64,000 nt of DNA from Siphlonurus alternatus (GCA_949825025.1 OX463781.1:37907950-37971949); one strand, 5' to 3'; shown: positions 45,117 to 58,335, numbered from the stretch's first letter. Notes: generated from the sequence alone by a model not told the origin. A program made the numbers and translations.

Positions 45117-45595
45117 AGGTGCAGACCAAGGATTCTATACACAGGATAAGACAAGCACGCCTTTTGTGCGTCAATTTTTTAAGCCCCATTGCACCTCGAA
45201 ATTTCAAAATTTCAAAATTTGCATTGCATGATGGACGCATTCAAAGTTTCGCGGTACTAAAATATACAAACGTGATTGGCTAAGCCCTTTAACTGGTAAA
45301 ATCTGTATCGTAAACTGTACATAGCCAACCTCGGTGCAGATTCGTCATTATAGGAGAAGTTGTGAGAATATTCAGTTAAAAAATATCTAGTCCTCGCTTC
45401 AGTGCTTTGACTAAGTAAAATACTTCCAGGCAAAGATAAAGGGTGAAACAATTACAAAGTGTCCACTTTGACTTGCGGCTAAGCAACATGCTCAGCATAT
45501 AAATGTAGAAACTTACATATATGTAGTAGAGAGGACGTGTTTGAGAAGATTCTTAACATGTTGTGAAACGTGGACTTCATTTCATTCCGATCAAA

Positions 45596-45599
<4 letters not shown>
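45117..45599. other. Unexplained stretch
   Basis: The minus strand has a 64-codon frame (45257-45451) with mixed composition (for example TEARTRYFLTEYSHNFSYND) that starts at a non-ATG codon. A CCAAT box in inverted form (TGATTGGCTAAG) lies in it. Not enough to call a gene. Confidence 0.35.
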
Positions 45600-45842
<243 letters not shown>

Positions 45843-45950
45843 ATTAAATTTAAGTTAAAGCCATGGAGTTTCATCAATGTATTATTTCCTTTATTTTTAA
45901 ATAATAATAATAATAATTTCATACTTATCAAGTTATTATAAATTAGGAAT

Positions 45951-46212
45951 CCCGAGTTCATTTTTTAATTCACTATTAAGCTCTCTCTTAGTCTAATTTT
46001 CTCCAATTTTGCACCATTTTATAAGAAAAAAAGAGAGAGAAAGACGAGATTATTGCTTATTTACTTTTATTAAGCATAAAATGTTAATTATATTATCTTA
46101 ACTTCATCCTCACTTTGAGCGAGGAAGATACAAGATGTTTTTTAGAGGTAAAAAGACATAATAAGATTATTTTGAGACGTTTAAAGAATGATTTGAAGAT
46201 TCAACTATATAA
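45951..46212 (-). mobile_element. MITE family A, copy 10
   Basis: Reverse copy from CCCGAGTTCATTTTTTAATTC to GATTTGAAGATTCAACTA. Confidence 0.75.
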
Positions 46213-47041
46213 GAATCCATCAGTTATTACAAATATGTGATTTATGATGGTTCAATTTTATGTACTACCTTCTATCCTGGAGTAGAAATTTGCTACCCAC
46301 AAAAAAATATGGCTACATTATTGTAAGATAGTGTGTAAGCTGTGCATAACGCATTTCCTTTACGATCGTTATAATGCCTTGTGAATAAAATATATTTGCA
46401 TACTTTGAAGTTGAATCACAATTTTGTAGTTACAAAAGTTTTAGCCATTGCAGTCACAATAATATATATTATAAATCTAGAAAGCTAAAACTTACTGTTG
46501 GTTTAGTAATATGTGTAAAATGAAAGCAAAATTTGTTAAAATGGTTAGAGAAATTACAAACCTTTTAGCATCAATACATCAAAATAGTTTTGACAAAGGT
46601 TTTAAATGTCAAAATAATTTTAATTTAATATTTTAGGCTAAAAAAAATGTGAAAAAATATTTCCGATCGTTCAATTAGGTTACAAAGCTTCAACTTAAGA
46701 AAATTTAATACAATAATTTTCATGCTGAGAGAGAAAATAGCAACTTTTTGGACATCCGTGTAATTAGTATTGTATCATTCTCCTCAGCTGTTTCATTTGA
46801 ATATGTATTGAAAATTTTTAAATTTTCCGCAGTGGTTTTTACCATCAGATTTGGTTAGTTAACCATCAAATTACATAAGAAGGGTAAACTAAATAGCGTG
46901 TTGCCCCTCCGTGGTATGCAATCTGCTTAGTTTGCCATGGATGTTATAAACAAATTGCCTAACCTCTTAAAAACACGGTGATAAGAAATAAACGTGTTTT
47001 GTTTTGTTTTGTTTTGTTTATATTCATCACATTGGACAATT
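46213..47041. other. AT-rich stretch
   Basis: Unique sequence. TTTGGTTAGTTAACCATCAAA near 46850-46870 is a short palindrome. GTTTT units at 46996-47018. Confidence 0.4.
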
Positions 47042-47350
47042 TGCATGACATTTTTTTATTACAGAAATGGATATATAGAGGGTACCAAATTATGCTATTC
47101 TTTTCAATTTTTTTTTAGAGCGGGAACTATTTTTAAAAAAATTATTAAAAGTCAGTTTTATGACGTCACGGGAGTTTAGCGCCTATCCTTTTCTTAAGGA
47201 CAGACTCCTCGTGACGTCATAAAATTTACTTTCAAAATTTTTTTAAAAATAGTTCCCGGTCTCTAAAAAATCTGAAAAAATTCAGAGTAGCATAACTTTG
47301 CACCCTCTATCCATTTCTGCAATAAAAAAATGTCATGCAAATTGTCCAAT
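47042..47350. mobile_element. MITE family C-prime with two CRE-like words
   Basis: Ends TTTGCATGACATTTTTTTATT and AAAAAATGTCATGCAAATTG. The core has TATGACGTCACGGGAG (47159) and CTCGTGACGTCATAAAA (about 47209), inverted around CTTTTCTTAAGGACAG. Confidence 0.85.
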
Positions 47351-47679
47351 GATGAATATGATCAAATAAATATTTCTGATTTTAAAATATTTTTAAATTT
47401 TATTTTGAAATCATGTCAAACTATTCTGTAATTTAACTTTAACAAATTCTTACACTATGCTACAAAATGGCTCTATATTGTGTTGGTTTCAAACATCTGG
47501 CAACCCCCTTCCCGCCCCCCTTCAAGAAAGTCAAGAAACCCGTTCTAACTTTAATTTGTAGACAAAGCCCATTTCTGCACTGACTTTATTATATAACTAA
47601 TTGTAAGTTTAAGACATAACAAAAGTACAGAGTTATCTCGTAGACCCTTTAGTACGTTGGTTTATAAGTTAATATAGGA
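47351..47679. other. AT-rich stretch
   Basis: C-rich CAACCCCCTTCCCGCCCCCC at 47503-47522. Nothing else. Confidence 0.4.
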
Positions 47680-47766
47680 CAGACTTGTTTGGCTTTTGAT
47701 TACGGTTCATGGTGTGCAATTTTGAATCTTGTGTATATGTTGGCAACAGTAAGCAGAAGTAGAAAG
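47680..47766 (+). CDS. Weak candidate exon
   Basis: Acceptor-like AATATAG| or AGGACAG|, then TCLAFDYGSWCAILNLVYML and AT up to the donor GCAACA|GTAAGC. The hydrophobic second half could be part of a membrane segment. There is no phase partner with certainty: 44150-44263 could join only if it ends at GTT|GTAATT. Confidence 0.25.
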
Positions 47767-47907
47767 TACACTGAGAAAATATTTTTCCAGTCTCATGTTA
47801 TGTTACGAATCGTTAAATCTTTAACCCTCAGGGTCTTTTTTCCGCTTTACCAAGGGGGGTGGGATCGAAACAGCCTCTATTTAAATAACATGTTAAATAA
47901 AAAGCTA

Positions 47908-48306
47908 TGGTAGAGATAACGTCGATCAGCTGTTCGACGTACTCTCCTTTGATTAACATGTAAACCTTAGCAAATTCACAAAAATTCTGAAATTTTTTTG
48001 AGAGGCAGATATTAGTGCCTTAAAGCTATAGAAAAAAACTTTAAAACAATTTAACGAGCCGATTTTTTTTTATTAATTTTTTAATTTTTATTTTAGCATA
48101 GCTAGGGCTTTCCCATGGAGAGACAAACTAAAAATTTAAATTAAAAAAATCGTCTAGTAAAATTGTTTCAAAACTTTTTCTATGGCTTTTAGGCACTAAT
48201 ATCTGCCTATAAAAAAAATTCCGAATTTTTGTGAATTTGCTAAGGTTTACATGTTAATCAAAGGCGAGTACGTCGAACAGCTGATTGACGTTATCTCTAC
48301 TTTAAA
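47908..48306. mobile_element. MITE family G, copy 3
   Basis: GGTAGAGATAACGTCGATCA at the left and TTGACGTTATCTCTACTTT at the right. Inner GATTAACATGTAAACCTTAG and its inverse are shared with copy 2, and CAGCTGTTCGACGTACTC is inverted near the right end. Confidence 0.9.
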
Positions 48307-49010
48307 GTTTTTCTTACTATTTTTTGCAGAAATACATTGCTGGCTGGCTATACTAAGGATTACAAATTATTTCAGATTTTTCTGAGAAGTATTTGATACT
48401 TTGTTCCGCTTTAAAAGAGTTAAGGATCGTCTCGATCCCCTCCTAGGTTATGCTGGGGTTGAATATGTCACAAATATACAGGCATTTAATAGTTAAATAT
48501 ACACGATAGCCAAATTTTCAATTAAAAATAATATTTTAAGTTTTAAAAATGTGATTTTTTTCTATATTCAATCATTTTTAAATCAGTTAAAAGGTTTATT
48601 TTAATAAAAAAAAGTGAGCGCATAGTAAATTTCAATGTTTGTTTGTTTGTATACATATTTATATTATAGAGGAATTGATTCCTCATCAGCGTTACAGTTT
48701 GCTGTGTTCCTAAAAAAATGTATGTATCATGTGACAACTTTTTTTTTATCCTAGAAAAATATTGCATTGTGTATTTTTTATAAATATCACTTTGTGTATA
48801 AAATTCTTTTTTACCACAAAAATCAATTATATAATGACGTATAAGCTTATAAAGGATTAAAATCTACAGAGTATGTAACCACATATTATTTCCTGAAATT
48901 GTATCCTGTGATTCCGTTAATATTGGATAGAACGGAAATTAAAGGCATCCAACAACACTTGCAGCTCTACGATTTTAATAAATAAAAATACGACCTATAT
49001 TGGTGCTAAC
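48307..49010. other. AT-rich stretch
   Basis: Nothing recognised. It ends with the left target duplication GTGCTAAC (49003-49010). Confidence 0.5.
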
Positions 49011-49500
49011 TAGCTATAGAACGCGGAAAAAAGTCACATTTTTTTTTTCTAAAAATAGGCGCCTAAAAAGTTAACTTATTTTTGGAAAAGAGTCTACAAA
49101 AAAGTCATTTTTTTTAATTATGTATATAAAAAAAGTCACTTTTTTTCAGAAAATGCAGCAAAAAGGGGTTTCAAAACTGCTATTTAAAAGTGTGTTTAAA
49201 AGTTTTATTTTTTTTATATTTCTTTACACAGACTTCCCTTACACAGACTGAAGTCTTTGTTTCTTTACTTCCTTATTTTTTTTTTTTTACAATATGAAGA
49301 AAAGAGCTGAAATGCACTAAATATATATCACAAAGTCACAAAAAGTCATCTTTTGCCAAAATAGTCTCAAAATCCAAAAATAGTATTTTTTTTATATAGG
49401 CTCATTCTAATCCACTTCCGGAGAACGGTGGACACCGTAAATGACAACAAAATAGTCCTCATGTGCACAAAAAGGCAAAATGACTTTTTTCCGTGCTCTA
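49011..49500. mobile_element. hAT-like non-autonomous element, copy 2
   Basis: Left end TAGCTATAGAACGCGGAAAA and right end TTTTTTCCGTGCTCTA. A perfect 8-bp duplication GTGCTAAC is at 49003-49010 and 49501-49508. The interior matches copy 1 (39508-40016): AATAGGCGCCTAAAAAGT and GAAAATGCAGCAAAAAGG. The left end has a small TAG-CTATAG insertion relative to copy 1. Confidence 0.95.
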
Positions 49501-49747
49501 GTGCTAACGGACTGATTTAGCCCAATGTTTTTTAGTACCATATTTATTTAAAATAGGAATTATATAACGTATGCATATACCATATTTGCCCCTGCTGTGT
49601 ATGTAATTAGCTTGTCAAACAATTTGCTTACAATTTATTTTGATAAATATTTGATATTTTAAAGAAAAACACACATTACAGAATTTGTTATAGGTTTTGC
49701 TGTAGTCTGAAACCCAAAATTACAGCTAAAGCTAAAATTGTGTCACC

Positions 49748-49907
49748 TAAAGCCGGTATTACACGATACAAATTTTCTAACTATTGCATACAATTTTTCC
49801 CTATAAAAAATTTCATCTCCCTACAAACAAATGGAGTTCAAGTTTTCCTGTAAGGAAAAATTTATTCAATAGTTAGAAAAATTGTATCGTGTAATACCGG
49901 CTTTACC
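49748..49907. mobile_element. Palindromic MITE (family K)
   Basis: TAAAGCCGGTATTACACGAT at the left exactly mirrors ATCGTGTAATACCGGCTTTA at the right. The inner pairing is ACAAATTTTCTAACTATTGC against AATAGTTAGAAAAATTGT. Confidence 0.95.
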
Positions 49908-50060
49908 TTGAAGAAGTTCTATACTACTGTTCAAATTTAACTTTGTTTTTGTCGGAAACGCTCGGGTGTCCTTCGGTTCGTCTTGGTCTCGAATTGTTCT
50001 TCGTTACAAACAACACACCAATGACTGAAGACGTTACAAACACGACAAAAAACAAGTTAA

Positions 50061-50434
50061 GGTAGAGATAATACGGATCAACTGGCCCAATGCTAAAAAA
50101 ATCCCTTTCATAAAAATTATGAAAAAAATTTAAAATGTTCTCCTCTACATCCCCTATCAGTAGGTAAAATATCAGGTATACAAAAACGAGCTAGTTTTTC
50201 GAGTTATTAATTTTTAAAGTTCACTACTTTAACATGGAGAAATGGAACTTCCATGTTAAATTAGTCAGCTTTAAAAATTAATAACTCGAAAACTTGCTCG
50301 TTTTTGTATACCTGATATTTTACCTACTGATAGGGGATGTAGAGGAGAACATTTTAAATTTTTTTCATAATTTTTATGAATGGAATTTTTTTAGCATTGG
50401 GCCAGCTGATCCGTGTTATCCGTGTTATCTCTAC
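50061..50434. mobile_element. MITE family G, copy 4
   Basis: GGTAGAGATAATACGGATCA at the left. The right end has TGATCCGTGTTATCCGTGTT, then ATCTCTAC, with a 10-bp duplication of CCGTGTTATC. The inner arms match copy 1 at 10545. Confidence 0.92.
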
Positions 50435-50728
50435 TTAAAATGTGAAACAGTGTACAACAATGTGACAAAGGGACCTTATTGCGTTGGTTAGTACTATTTT
50501 TATTTTTTTGGTTAAGTAATCTTTAGTGTTCGTTTTAGCTCCGCATAAAACTCCATGGTAAAATGGACTTAATTAAGTATACTTTGTGAATATTGTATGA
50601 AGTATTGTAACATCTGATGTATTCATTTGAATGAACAATCAGAAATGAAATGTAAGGTTTTCTTTAATTATAAGTATAAGCTAAGCAGTGACTGCATGTA
50701 CACAGTACCATGACACTTTAACAAGTTT
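50435..50728. other. AT-rich stretch
   Basis: Nothing recognised. Confidence 0.4.
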
Positions 50729-51034
50729 AATGGAGTATCGACCTCATTTTTTTATTGCAGCAAAGTTATGCTACCCTGATTTCTTTTTCAGATTTTTTAG
50801 AGCCCGGGAACTATTTTTAAAAAATTATTAAAATACCTTTTTGTGACGTCACGAGGCGGCAAGTCCTATATTTTTCTTAAAAAGCGGCGCCTCGTGACGT
50901 CACAAAAAGAAATTTCAATCATTTTTAAAAAATAGTTCCTGAGCTCTAAAAAATCTGAAAAAAAATCAGGGTAGCATAATTTCGAACCCTCTATCTATTT
51001 CTGCAATAAAAAAAATTGAGGTAGATACTCCATT
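50729..51034. mobile_element. MITE family C-prime with two CRE-like words
   Basis: TAATGGAGTATCGACCTCAT at the left and GAGGTAGATACTCCATTA at the right. TTTGTGACGTCACGAGGC (50841) and CTCGTGACGTCACAAAAA (50890) face each other. Confidence 0.9.
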
Positions 51035-51039
51035 ACAAT

Positions 51040-51260
51040 GGTTACATCAAACTCGCAATGGTTGTAACAAATAATTGTTTATAATATCTGTTGCATGAAG
51101 CTTTTTTCATTTTTAAACATGGGACGAGATAGTGTCTCATTTTGCCACCAGAGTAGAGAACGTAATGACATTGATGGCGCTAGGTAACAGTTGCAACTTC
51201 ATAATTAACTGTTATTTTCCATAAGTTAACATGTAATGCAACAACCGTCCATGTTTTTTT
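51040..51260. repeat. Dispersed repeat R, copy 2
   Basis: Matches 42485-42782 in order: ACTCGCAATGGTTGTAACAA, ACATGGGACGAGATAGTGTC, CACCAGAGTAGAGAACGTAA, AAGTTAACATGTAA. Confidence 0.8.
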
Positions 51261-52090
51261 CTTTTTATGTGACATATTACAAAACAATATTTTTCTTACT
51301 AACAACCAGCAGAAGGCTTTGGGTTATATTTATAATAACTTTACTTACTGAATAATAATAATAACTTAATAAGTATTAACAAAAATACAATACATATTCT
51401 CAATGACTTCTTCCTTGAAACATAATATAATATTTATCGTAAGTTCATAAAATACATAAAGTTTTAAAGGTTCAATTATGTAATATAAAACTTTTCTCAT
51501 AATTTTCCAGTGAAGAGAAAACGTGTTCAATTTCTTCTAGGTAATGTATATTCTTAATTTCGTTTATTTTAAAATTAATTTGCTTAGAATATTTTACATT
51601 ATTTTATTATTATTTTTTTTTGCAGTTTTAAAGCATGTATTTTGAAGTATTTTATGATAATATTAATGAGAATGTCAAATGCATGACCACGGAATATTAA
51701 TTTATTCTTCTTCGTATTGTTGTATAATACTTGAAGAATATAATCGTTATTAAAAATCGTTGTTCATCAGCATGAACATCATTAAAACTATATTGGAGTA
51801 ATATTCTTTTTATTTTAAAACTGCATTTTTATTTTATTATATATATATATATCAAAATTGAAACCGTGAACTGTATAGTTTATTTTTATTTGTTTCGTTT
51901 CAAAATAATTTCACTAAAAGTATACGGGTTTAAAGATTCCCTTACTTTGCAGTCATATATTGCATGAAGCACTCAATTTTGTTTTATTTTTAAACCAGAT
52001 TGTCAATAACTGAATTTTTATTTCTGAAGACCGAATATAACAACAATGATATTAATCACAAATATACTTTCAATAAATTCTTTTTGATAT
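51261..52090. other. AT-rich stretch
   Basis: Nothing recognised. Confidence 0.4.
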
Positions 52091-52522
52091 TCAAATGAAA
52101 AACCTAAGATTACGTGTTTTTTTTTTAATTTCATAAATAATTAATATAGGGTTACAAATTATGCTACACTGTTTTCTTATTGCTTTTTCAAATTTTTCCT
52201 CCAGACAATTTTTAATATATTTTTCAATATGTGACTGCATCTTCCTGAAAGTATTTGGTCCATAATAAAAAGATAAGCATCTATAGAGGACACGGATGGT
52301 TTTTCGAAAAATAACTGTCATAATTTTGTATCCTGTATTAATTTGTTTGCAATAAAAAATGCTCATAACATTTTGTCCTAAAATGAGGTTTATATTTATT
52401 TTTACATTACAAGTACTTATGGTTATATGTTTATGTCTTATGATGTAATTTGCAATGTATCCAACAACTGCATGGAACTTCTGTATTAGATCTAATAAAA
52501 AAATCAAATCAAATTGCTGCAT
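52091..52522 (-). CDS. Unrecognised 143-codon minus ORF
   Basis: The longest frame not made of simple repeats or an obvious transposon. It starts MQQFDLIFLLDLIQKFHAVV, has a hydrophobic N-terminal part, a middle rich in I, N and K, and a charged stretch (SHIEKYIKNCLEEKFEKAIR) before a basic C-terminus. An acceptor-like TTTTTACTGAAATGCAG lies right at the ATG, so it might be an exon instead. AT-rich codons are as expected by chance here. No domain or motif is recognised. A chance frame is quite possible. Confidence 0.25.
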   Translation of the reverse strand: MQQFDLIFLLDLIQKFHAVVGYIANYIIRHKHITISTCNVKININLILGQNVMSIFYCKQINTGYKIMTVIFRKTIRVLYRCLSFYYGPNTFRKMQSHIEKYIKNCLEEKFEKAIRKQCSIICNPILIIYEIKKKTRNLRFFI

Positions 52523-52753
52523 TTCAGTAAAAATTATTTAATGGTAAATAATTAAATATATATATAATTAAATAAAGCTTGATTGAATAGCATAATTATA
52601 ATAAATTGTAATATTATTTACTTTGAAAACTTATGGAAATACTGTACTATATACTCTGTATAAAGTATTACATTCAATAAGCAAATAAACAAAAGATAAA
52701 AGAGAAGTATACAATTATTATGTATTTGTATATTAATCCGGTAGTATGTACAC
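52523..52753. other. AT-rich stretch
   Basis: Nothing recognised. Confidence 0.4.
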
Positions 52754-52868
52754 TCGTCACCTCAGAAAATTTCTCAATTGAAGCCTTGTTAATCACCATG
52801 CCTTATGTTATTCCTACGGAGGATGGTGATTAACAAGGCTGCAAATGGAAATTTTCTGAGGCGACGAC
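52754..52868. mobile_element. Palindromic MITE (family S)
   Basis: TCGTCACCTCAGAAAATTTC at the left mirrors GAAATTTTCTGAGGCGACGA at the right. Inner GCCTTGTTAATCACCAT mirrors ATGGTGATTAACAAGGC. One copy seen. Confidence 0.9.
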
Positions 52869-52916
52869 TATACATACTTCAGTTCAGTACTACGGTAATT
52901 TTTAAAATTAAAATTA

Positions 52917-53331
52917 CCCTAATAGAAAAATTCAGTCTTCAACTCGTCCTTTACAAGTCTAAACCTAATCTTATAACGACTTTTTACATCAAAAACACAT
53001 AGGGCGCGATTCACGAAGCAGTTAGCCAGGTTTCTAACCACGTTTAGCTTAACCACGTTTAACTATATCTGTTTTACGTGTTAAACTACCCTAGTTAAAC
53101 GTGGTTAAGCTAAACGTGGTTAAGAAACCTGGCTAACTGCTTCGTGAATAGCGCCCATTTTATCTCCTCCTCAGAGTAAGGATGAAATTAAGACAACTTT
53201 TTTTAACATTTTATGTTCTATAAGAGGAAAGAAGACGAAATCTCGTCTTTTTTCCTCTAAAATGGTGCAAAATAGGAGGAAAAAAGACGAGGAGAGACTC
53301 TTTATTATTTTCAACTCGGATATCTAGCATA
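52917..53331 (+). mobile_element. MITE family A, copy 11, with nested family B
   Basis: Forward copy from CCCTAATAGAAAAATTCAGTC to TTATTTTCAACTCGG. It is split at 53002-53157, after AAAAACACAT, by the best-preserved family B copy. Confidence 0.88.
53002..53157. mobile_element. MITE family B, nested copy 3
   Basis: GGGCGCGATTCACGAAGCAG at the left and CTGCTTCGTGAATAGCGCCC at the right. The arms of about 70 bases contain AACCACGTTTAGCTTAACCA and its inverse. The longest family B copy. Confidence 0.95.
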
Positions 53332-53619
53332 TAACGCCTGCTGCTTGAAAAGTAGGCTATAATTTCTGTGCAAGCTTTTGTTTACATTTCCTGTGTCAGA
53401 TAACAATAGCTGACGCCAGCCGTTGCCTCGGGAAGGTAGGTGGCCTAATATTCAAGGTATGAAACAATAATGGCGGCTAATGTTTCAAAAATAATGATCA
53501 CCGATGTACACCTCTGGACAGAACAAAAGATACTCGTGCTTTGTTTGTAGGAATTACCACGCAGTCTATATGGAGGAATGGTGAAACAAAATTCTTGTTA
53601 TATGACTAGACTAAACACA
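53332..53619. repeat. Diverged dispersed repeat
   Basis: Shares words with 38735-38800 (AAACAAWAATGGCGGCT) and with 20500-20530 (GCAGTCWATATGGARG). A neat acceptor and donor around 53400-53435 (ITIADASRCLGK) probably reflects chance. Confidence 0.45.
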
Positions 53620-53888
53620 AATTAAAATAATTTTCATCCTTTATTCGCTATTAAGCTCTCTCCTCGTCCAATTTACTCCTATTTTGTACCGTTATAGAGG
53701 AAAGAAGAGGTGAAAAAGACGAGATTATGTCTCTTTTCTTCTTCTTGAACATGAAAAATAAAAAGTATTGTTTCTATTTCACACCCTCTTTTTGAACGAA
53801 GAGGAAATAAGATGTGTTTTAGAAGTATAAATATTAGGTTTAGACTTGTAAAGGATGAGTTAAAGATGAAAATTTCTTAACTAGGGAA
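53620..53888 (-). mobile_element. MITE family A, copy 12
   Basis: Reverse copy starting CAAATTAAAATAATTTTCATCC and ending TTTCTTAACTAGGGAA. Confidence 0.82.
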
Positions 53889-54310
53889 TGCTCTTCTTAC
53901 ATTTTCTAAAATTGCAAATCTGTATCTCTCTGTGTAAATTGAAGCTACAGCTCTAGTAAGTGAGGCAGAAGTTGTCTAGAGCTGTACATTATTAATTAAC
54001 CTTACAGTTTTGAAACTTTTGAATCAACCAATCAGAGCAAAGCAATATAAAATAAAAACAAACCGTAAAAATTTAAGAAAAAATAAATTATTTCATAAAA
54101 AATAATTGTCGGAAGAAACAATATTAAAGTGGTTTTACATTTTTTTTTAACAAATTTAATGAATATAAATACAAAAATCATTGAAAATAATCAATAATGT
54201 TTAACTTTTCTTTGTCGATCATCTGAAAATATCCTATTTGATTTTGTAGGTTAATGGAATTATTATTTATGTAATCATGTAGGTAAAAATTTAATCTTGA
54301 TGTCGAAAAT
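53889..54310. other. AT-rich stretch
   Basis: The first 110 bases resemble 20995-21120 (AAAATTGCAAATCTG, GAAGCTACAGCTCTAG). Nothing else. Confidence 0.4.
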
Positions 54311-54449
54311 TGATGGCCGTAAGTTGCAGTCACCTATCCGAGAATAATCTGAGGATTATCCGTGGATTATTTACTAATTAACATTAAAATTCTCGGATAA
54401 TTGTCGGATTTTTCCAAGATATATAGGTTGGCTGCAACTTACGGCCATG
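54311..54449. mobile_element. Palindromic MITE family I, copy 2
   Basis: TGATGGCCGTAAGTTGCAGT at the left and GGCTGCAACTTACGGCCAT at the right. Internal ATCCGAGAATAATCTGAGGA faces TCTCGGATAATTGTCGGAT. Confidence 0.93.
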
Positions 54450-54837
54450 AATCTTTGGATCAAAGTCACCGTTTTACGTAATATTGGCAGCGTTTTATTT
54501 TCTACTTCCATCATGGCATAACTTCTAAACTGAACTGGATTAACTCTCAAGAGGTTGCCTTGGGACAGAGCTGAGTCGATATTGATATTGTGTACCATCG
54601 AAAGTAAAAAGTAAGCCATTTCAAGCGAAACATCTCAAGCACAAACACAACAAGTAAATTAATATTGCTTCTTGAAAAGTTGTGACTCAATTAATTTCTA
54701 AGTATTTTTTGTTTTCTATAGTGGTTCTAATGAGAGATAATATGAAATGCGAATTGCTTTGTTAAAAAAATTATCTTTTAAATTTTCTAGCATATCTTTT
54801 CAGTCAGTACATAAAATTAATGATGCATGATATTGTT

Positions 54838-54840
<3 letters not shown>
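54450..54840. other. AT-rich stretch
   Basis: An 81-codon minus frame (54374-54619) overlaps the MITE at one end and has no splice support. Confidence 0.4.

Positions 54841-54911
<71 letters not shown>
54841..54911. repeat. (TA)n microsatellite
   Basis: About 35 TA units. Confidence 0.95.
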
Positions 54912-54913
<2 letters not shown>

Positions 54914-55054
54914 ACATAAGACAAATACTTGAATTATGTCATGTACTTTAAAAGTGAAATATATTGAAATTTTATTAATCAATTTGTATTTTACTAATAT
55001 TCATTTTATTATATCCAAATTCTTTGACTTTATACTCATTTAAAATATTGTATA

Positions 55055-56820
55055 TGTTGGCACCAAAGCCCGAATTCGGGCACTGCCCTAAAAAAATGGG
55101 CACACTTAGATGTGACCCTAGCTATTTGAGCAAAGCCCGAAATTATCAAATATTTCGGGCTTTGCTCATTTAAATTTGATCATTTCTAGAAGTGTTCAAA
55201 TCGCAAAAAGCAAACCCCGATGAGAAGTTTTATTTCGGCGTTTGCTCATTTAAATTTGCTCATTTCTAGAAGTGCCCAACTCGAAAAAAGCAAACCCCGA
55301 CGAGAAGTTTTATTTCGGGCTTCGCTCACTGTTTTGATCATTTTTAGAAGTGCTCAAAGCAAAATGAAAAATATTAATTAGAAATTGAACCGTATTTTAG
55401 TGATGATTTGTAATAAATAATAAAACAATAAAATAATGTAAATTTAATAATATTTTAATCATATCAATTTTTTAATTAATTGATAAAAATACAAATTTAA
55501 CATTTAATAGCATGTATTCTGCAGTATAGTATTTTGTTTTATTATTATTAAAACATTTCTTTCTGTATTGTTCAAGTCATATTAAGGGGCATTCACAAAG
55601 CCTTAAGGCCACAATTAAGGCTCAATAATTGAAACCAGAAATTTTGGGTCTAAAAAACACGTCTAAAATCAAGCTTTAAATTATCGAGCCTAAAATGTGG
55701 CCTTAAGACTTTGTGAATGCCCCTTATAGAAAAAAATACGATTTTTTCACACTGAGAGACTATTTTCATTTTTTTATTATTATCATTTTTTTTATAAATA
55801 AAGGGCATGATTACAATTATACTCTAGCAATGAATTCAAGGTTGCAGATGAACAATTTCTAAGTTCAGACGACGTATCACACATGACAAAGAAAAGAGTC
55901 TCTCAGATCAGCAGCGCGCAGCATTAGCAAATTTAAAGCACGGTTTTGTGTGTTTTGCAACTGCAAGAAAATCTAAAACCAATCTAAAACATGTTGTGGA
56001 AAAAAAAATAGATGAATTTTGAATTTTATTTTATTTTATATTTTTTTTAATTGGTAGGTTTGGTACTATCTTGAGGAGCTCTTTGCTTTTTAGCGAGTTC
56101 TCTAAATTAAGTTAAAATGATTTGATAATACATCATTCATGATCTGCAAAAAAAATATTTTAATTAACTAACAAACAATAAAAAGTGTGACAAAATCGTA
56201 TTTTTCAGTATATATGACTTGAATAATAAAATTCAGAAAGAAATGTTTTAATAAAAAAAAATAATATACAAGCTATGCTAAAATGTTAAATTTGTATTTT
56301 TGTCAATTAATTAAAAAATTGATGTAATTCAAATATCATTAAATTCACAATATTTTATTGTTTTATTATTTATTACAAATTATCACTATACTACGGCACA
56401 GTTTCTACCTATTATTTTTCATTTTGCTTTGAGCATTTTTAGAAATGATCAAAACAGTGAGCAAATTAATCCTGAAATAAAATTTCTCGTCGGGGTTTGC
56501 ATTTTTCGTGTTGAGCACTTCTAGAAATGGTCAAATTTAAATGAGCAAACCCCGAAGTAAACTTCTCGTCGGGGTTTGCTCTTTCTGATTTGAGCACTTC
56601 TAGAAATTATCAAATTTAAATTAGCAAAGCCCGAAATTAAACTTCTCGTCAGGGTTTGCTTTTTTCGATTAGAGCACTACTAGAAATGATCAAATTTAAA
56701 TGAACAAAGCCCAAAATATTTGCTAAATTCGGGCTTTAATACTCAAATCGCTAGGGGCACACCTAGATGTGCGCATTTTTTTCGGACTTTGCCCGAATTC
56801 GGGCTTTGGTGCCAACATGT
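55055..56820. mobile_element. Foldback element FB2
   Basis: Left arm about 55055-55590 and right arm about 56215-56820 are inverted copies. Both end in TGTTGGCACCAAAGCCCGAA. Each arm contains three diverged modules of CATTTCTAGAAGTGCTCAA, AGCAAACCCCGA and AAGTTTTATTTCGG type. The inner AT-rich arm parts also pair (AATAAAACAATAAAATA with its inverse). The loop holds a family N palindrome and 400 bases of unique sequence. No transposase frame. Confidence 0.9.
55586..55726. mobile_element. Palindromic MITE family N, nested in FB2
   Basis: AAGGGGCATTCACAAAGCCT at the left exactly faces AAGACTTTGTGAATGCCCCTT at the right. The inner AAGGCCACAATTAAGGCTCA pairs with TGAGCC-like words on the other arm. 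Confidence 0.92.
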
Positions 56821-56881
56821 ACAACAATAGAATTTAATACATTAATTTCATACTAATGTGATATAGTAAGTGAAACAGAGA

Positions 56882-57831
<950 letters not shown>

Positions 57832-58121
57832 GGACGGCCTAGAACAACTTATTGAAGAACCTCGATACTCGACATTTCTCGCCAACCTTCGGGGAAGTCC
57901 GCTAAATGAGCCACGTGCTCGGGCGGTTTCTTTGAAGACGTCAAAAATTTGACAACTTGACAGATTTGACAGATGGCTAATAAAGCGGCATCTTTGACCG
58001 CAGTATCTTTGTAGCTGACTCTAAGCCAATCAAATGCGCTAGAAAAGTCAACGTCGTGACGTCACTGGGTTAAGAAAATGTCAGCCGGTTGGCGGCAAAA
58101 AAGTTAGGCCGTCCTCTTAGT
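57832..58121. mobile_element. MITE family L with short inverted ends
   Basis: Ends GAGGACGGCCTA and TAGGCCGTCCTC. The interior of about 265 bp is GC-richer than its flanks and includes GCCAACCTTCGGGGAAGTCC, CTTGACAGATTTGACAGATG and GTCGTGACGTCACTGGG. One copy seen. A family C-prime-like CRE word is present here too. Confidence 0.8.
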
Positions 58122-58199
58122 AAATAGTTCTTGACAATTGCGTACTTCTACTTACAAATATTACTCACTAAGTTTTTAAAACCCCGGCCGAACCTTCCG

Positions 58200-58335
58200 A
58201 AACCCTAATTTCAGCGTTTCGTGGGCTCATCGGGAACGGAGATGACCTCGCCCTTGCATTCCATTCTAGCATTTGCCTGCGACTGAGGGAAACGTGGAAA
58301 CTTCAACCAGGATGGACGCTAGAGATTTTTTTTCA
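58200..58335 (-). mobile_element. 5S-SINE family, diverged body
   Basis: CATTCTAGCATTTGCCTGCG, ACTGAGGGAAACGTGGAAAC and AACCAGGATGGAC match the 9375 and 14148 copies in order. The 5S-like head is not present. Confidence 0.6.

Noticed and set aside
53400..53435. A 36-base exon (ITIADASRCLGK) with good acceptor and GTAGGT donor
   Set aside because: The surrounding sequence resembles dispersed repeat sequence at 38735-38800, so it is more likely repeat DNA.
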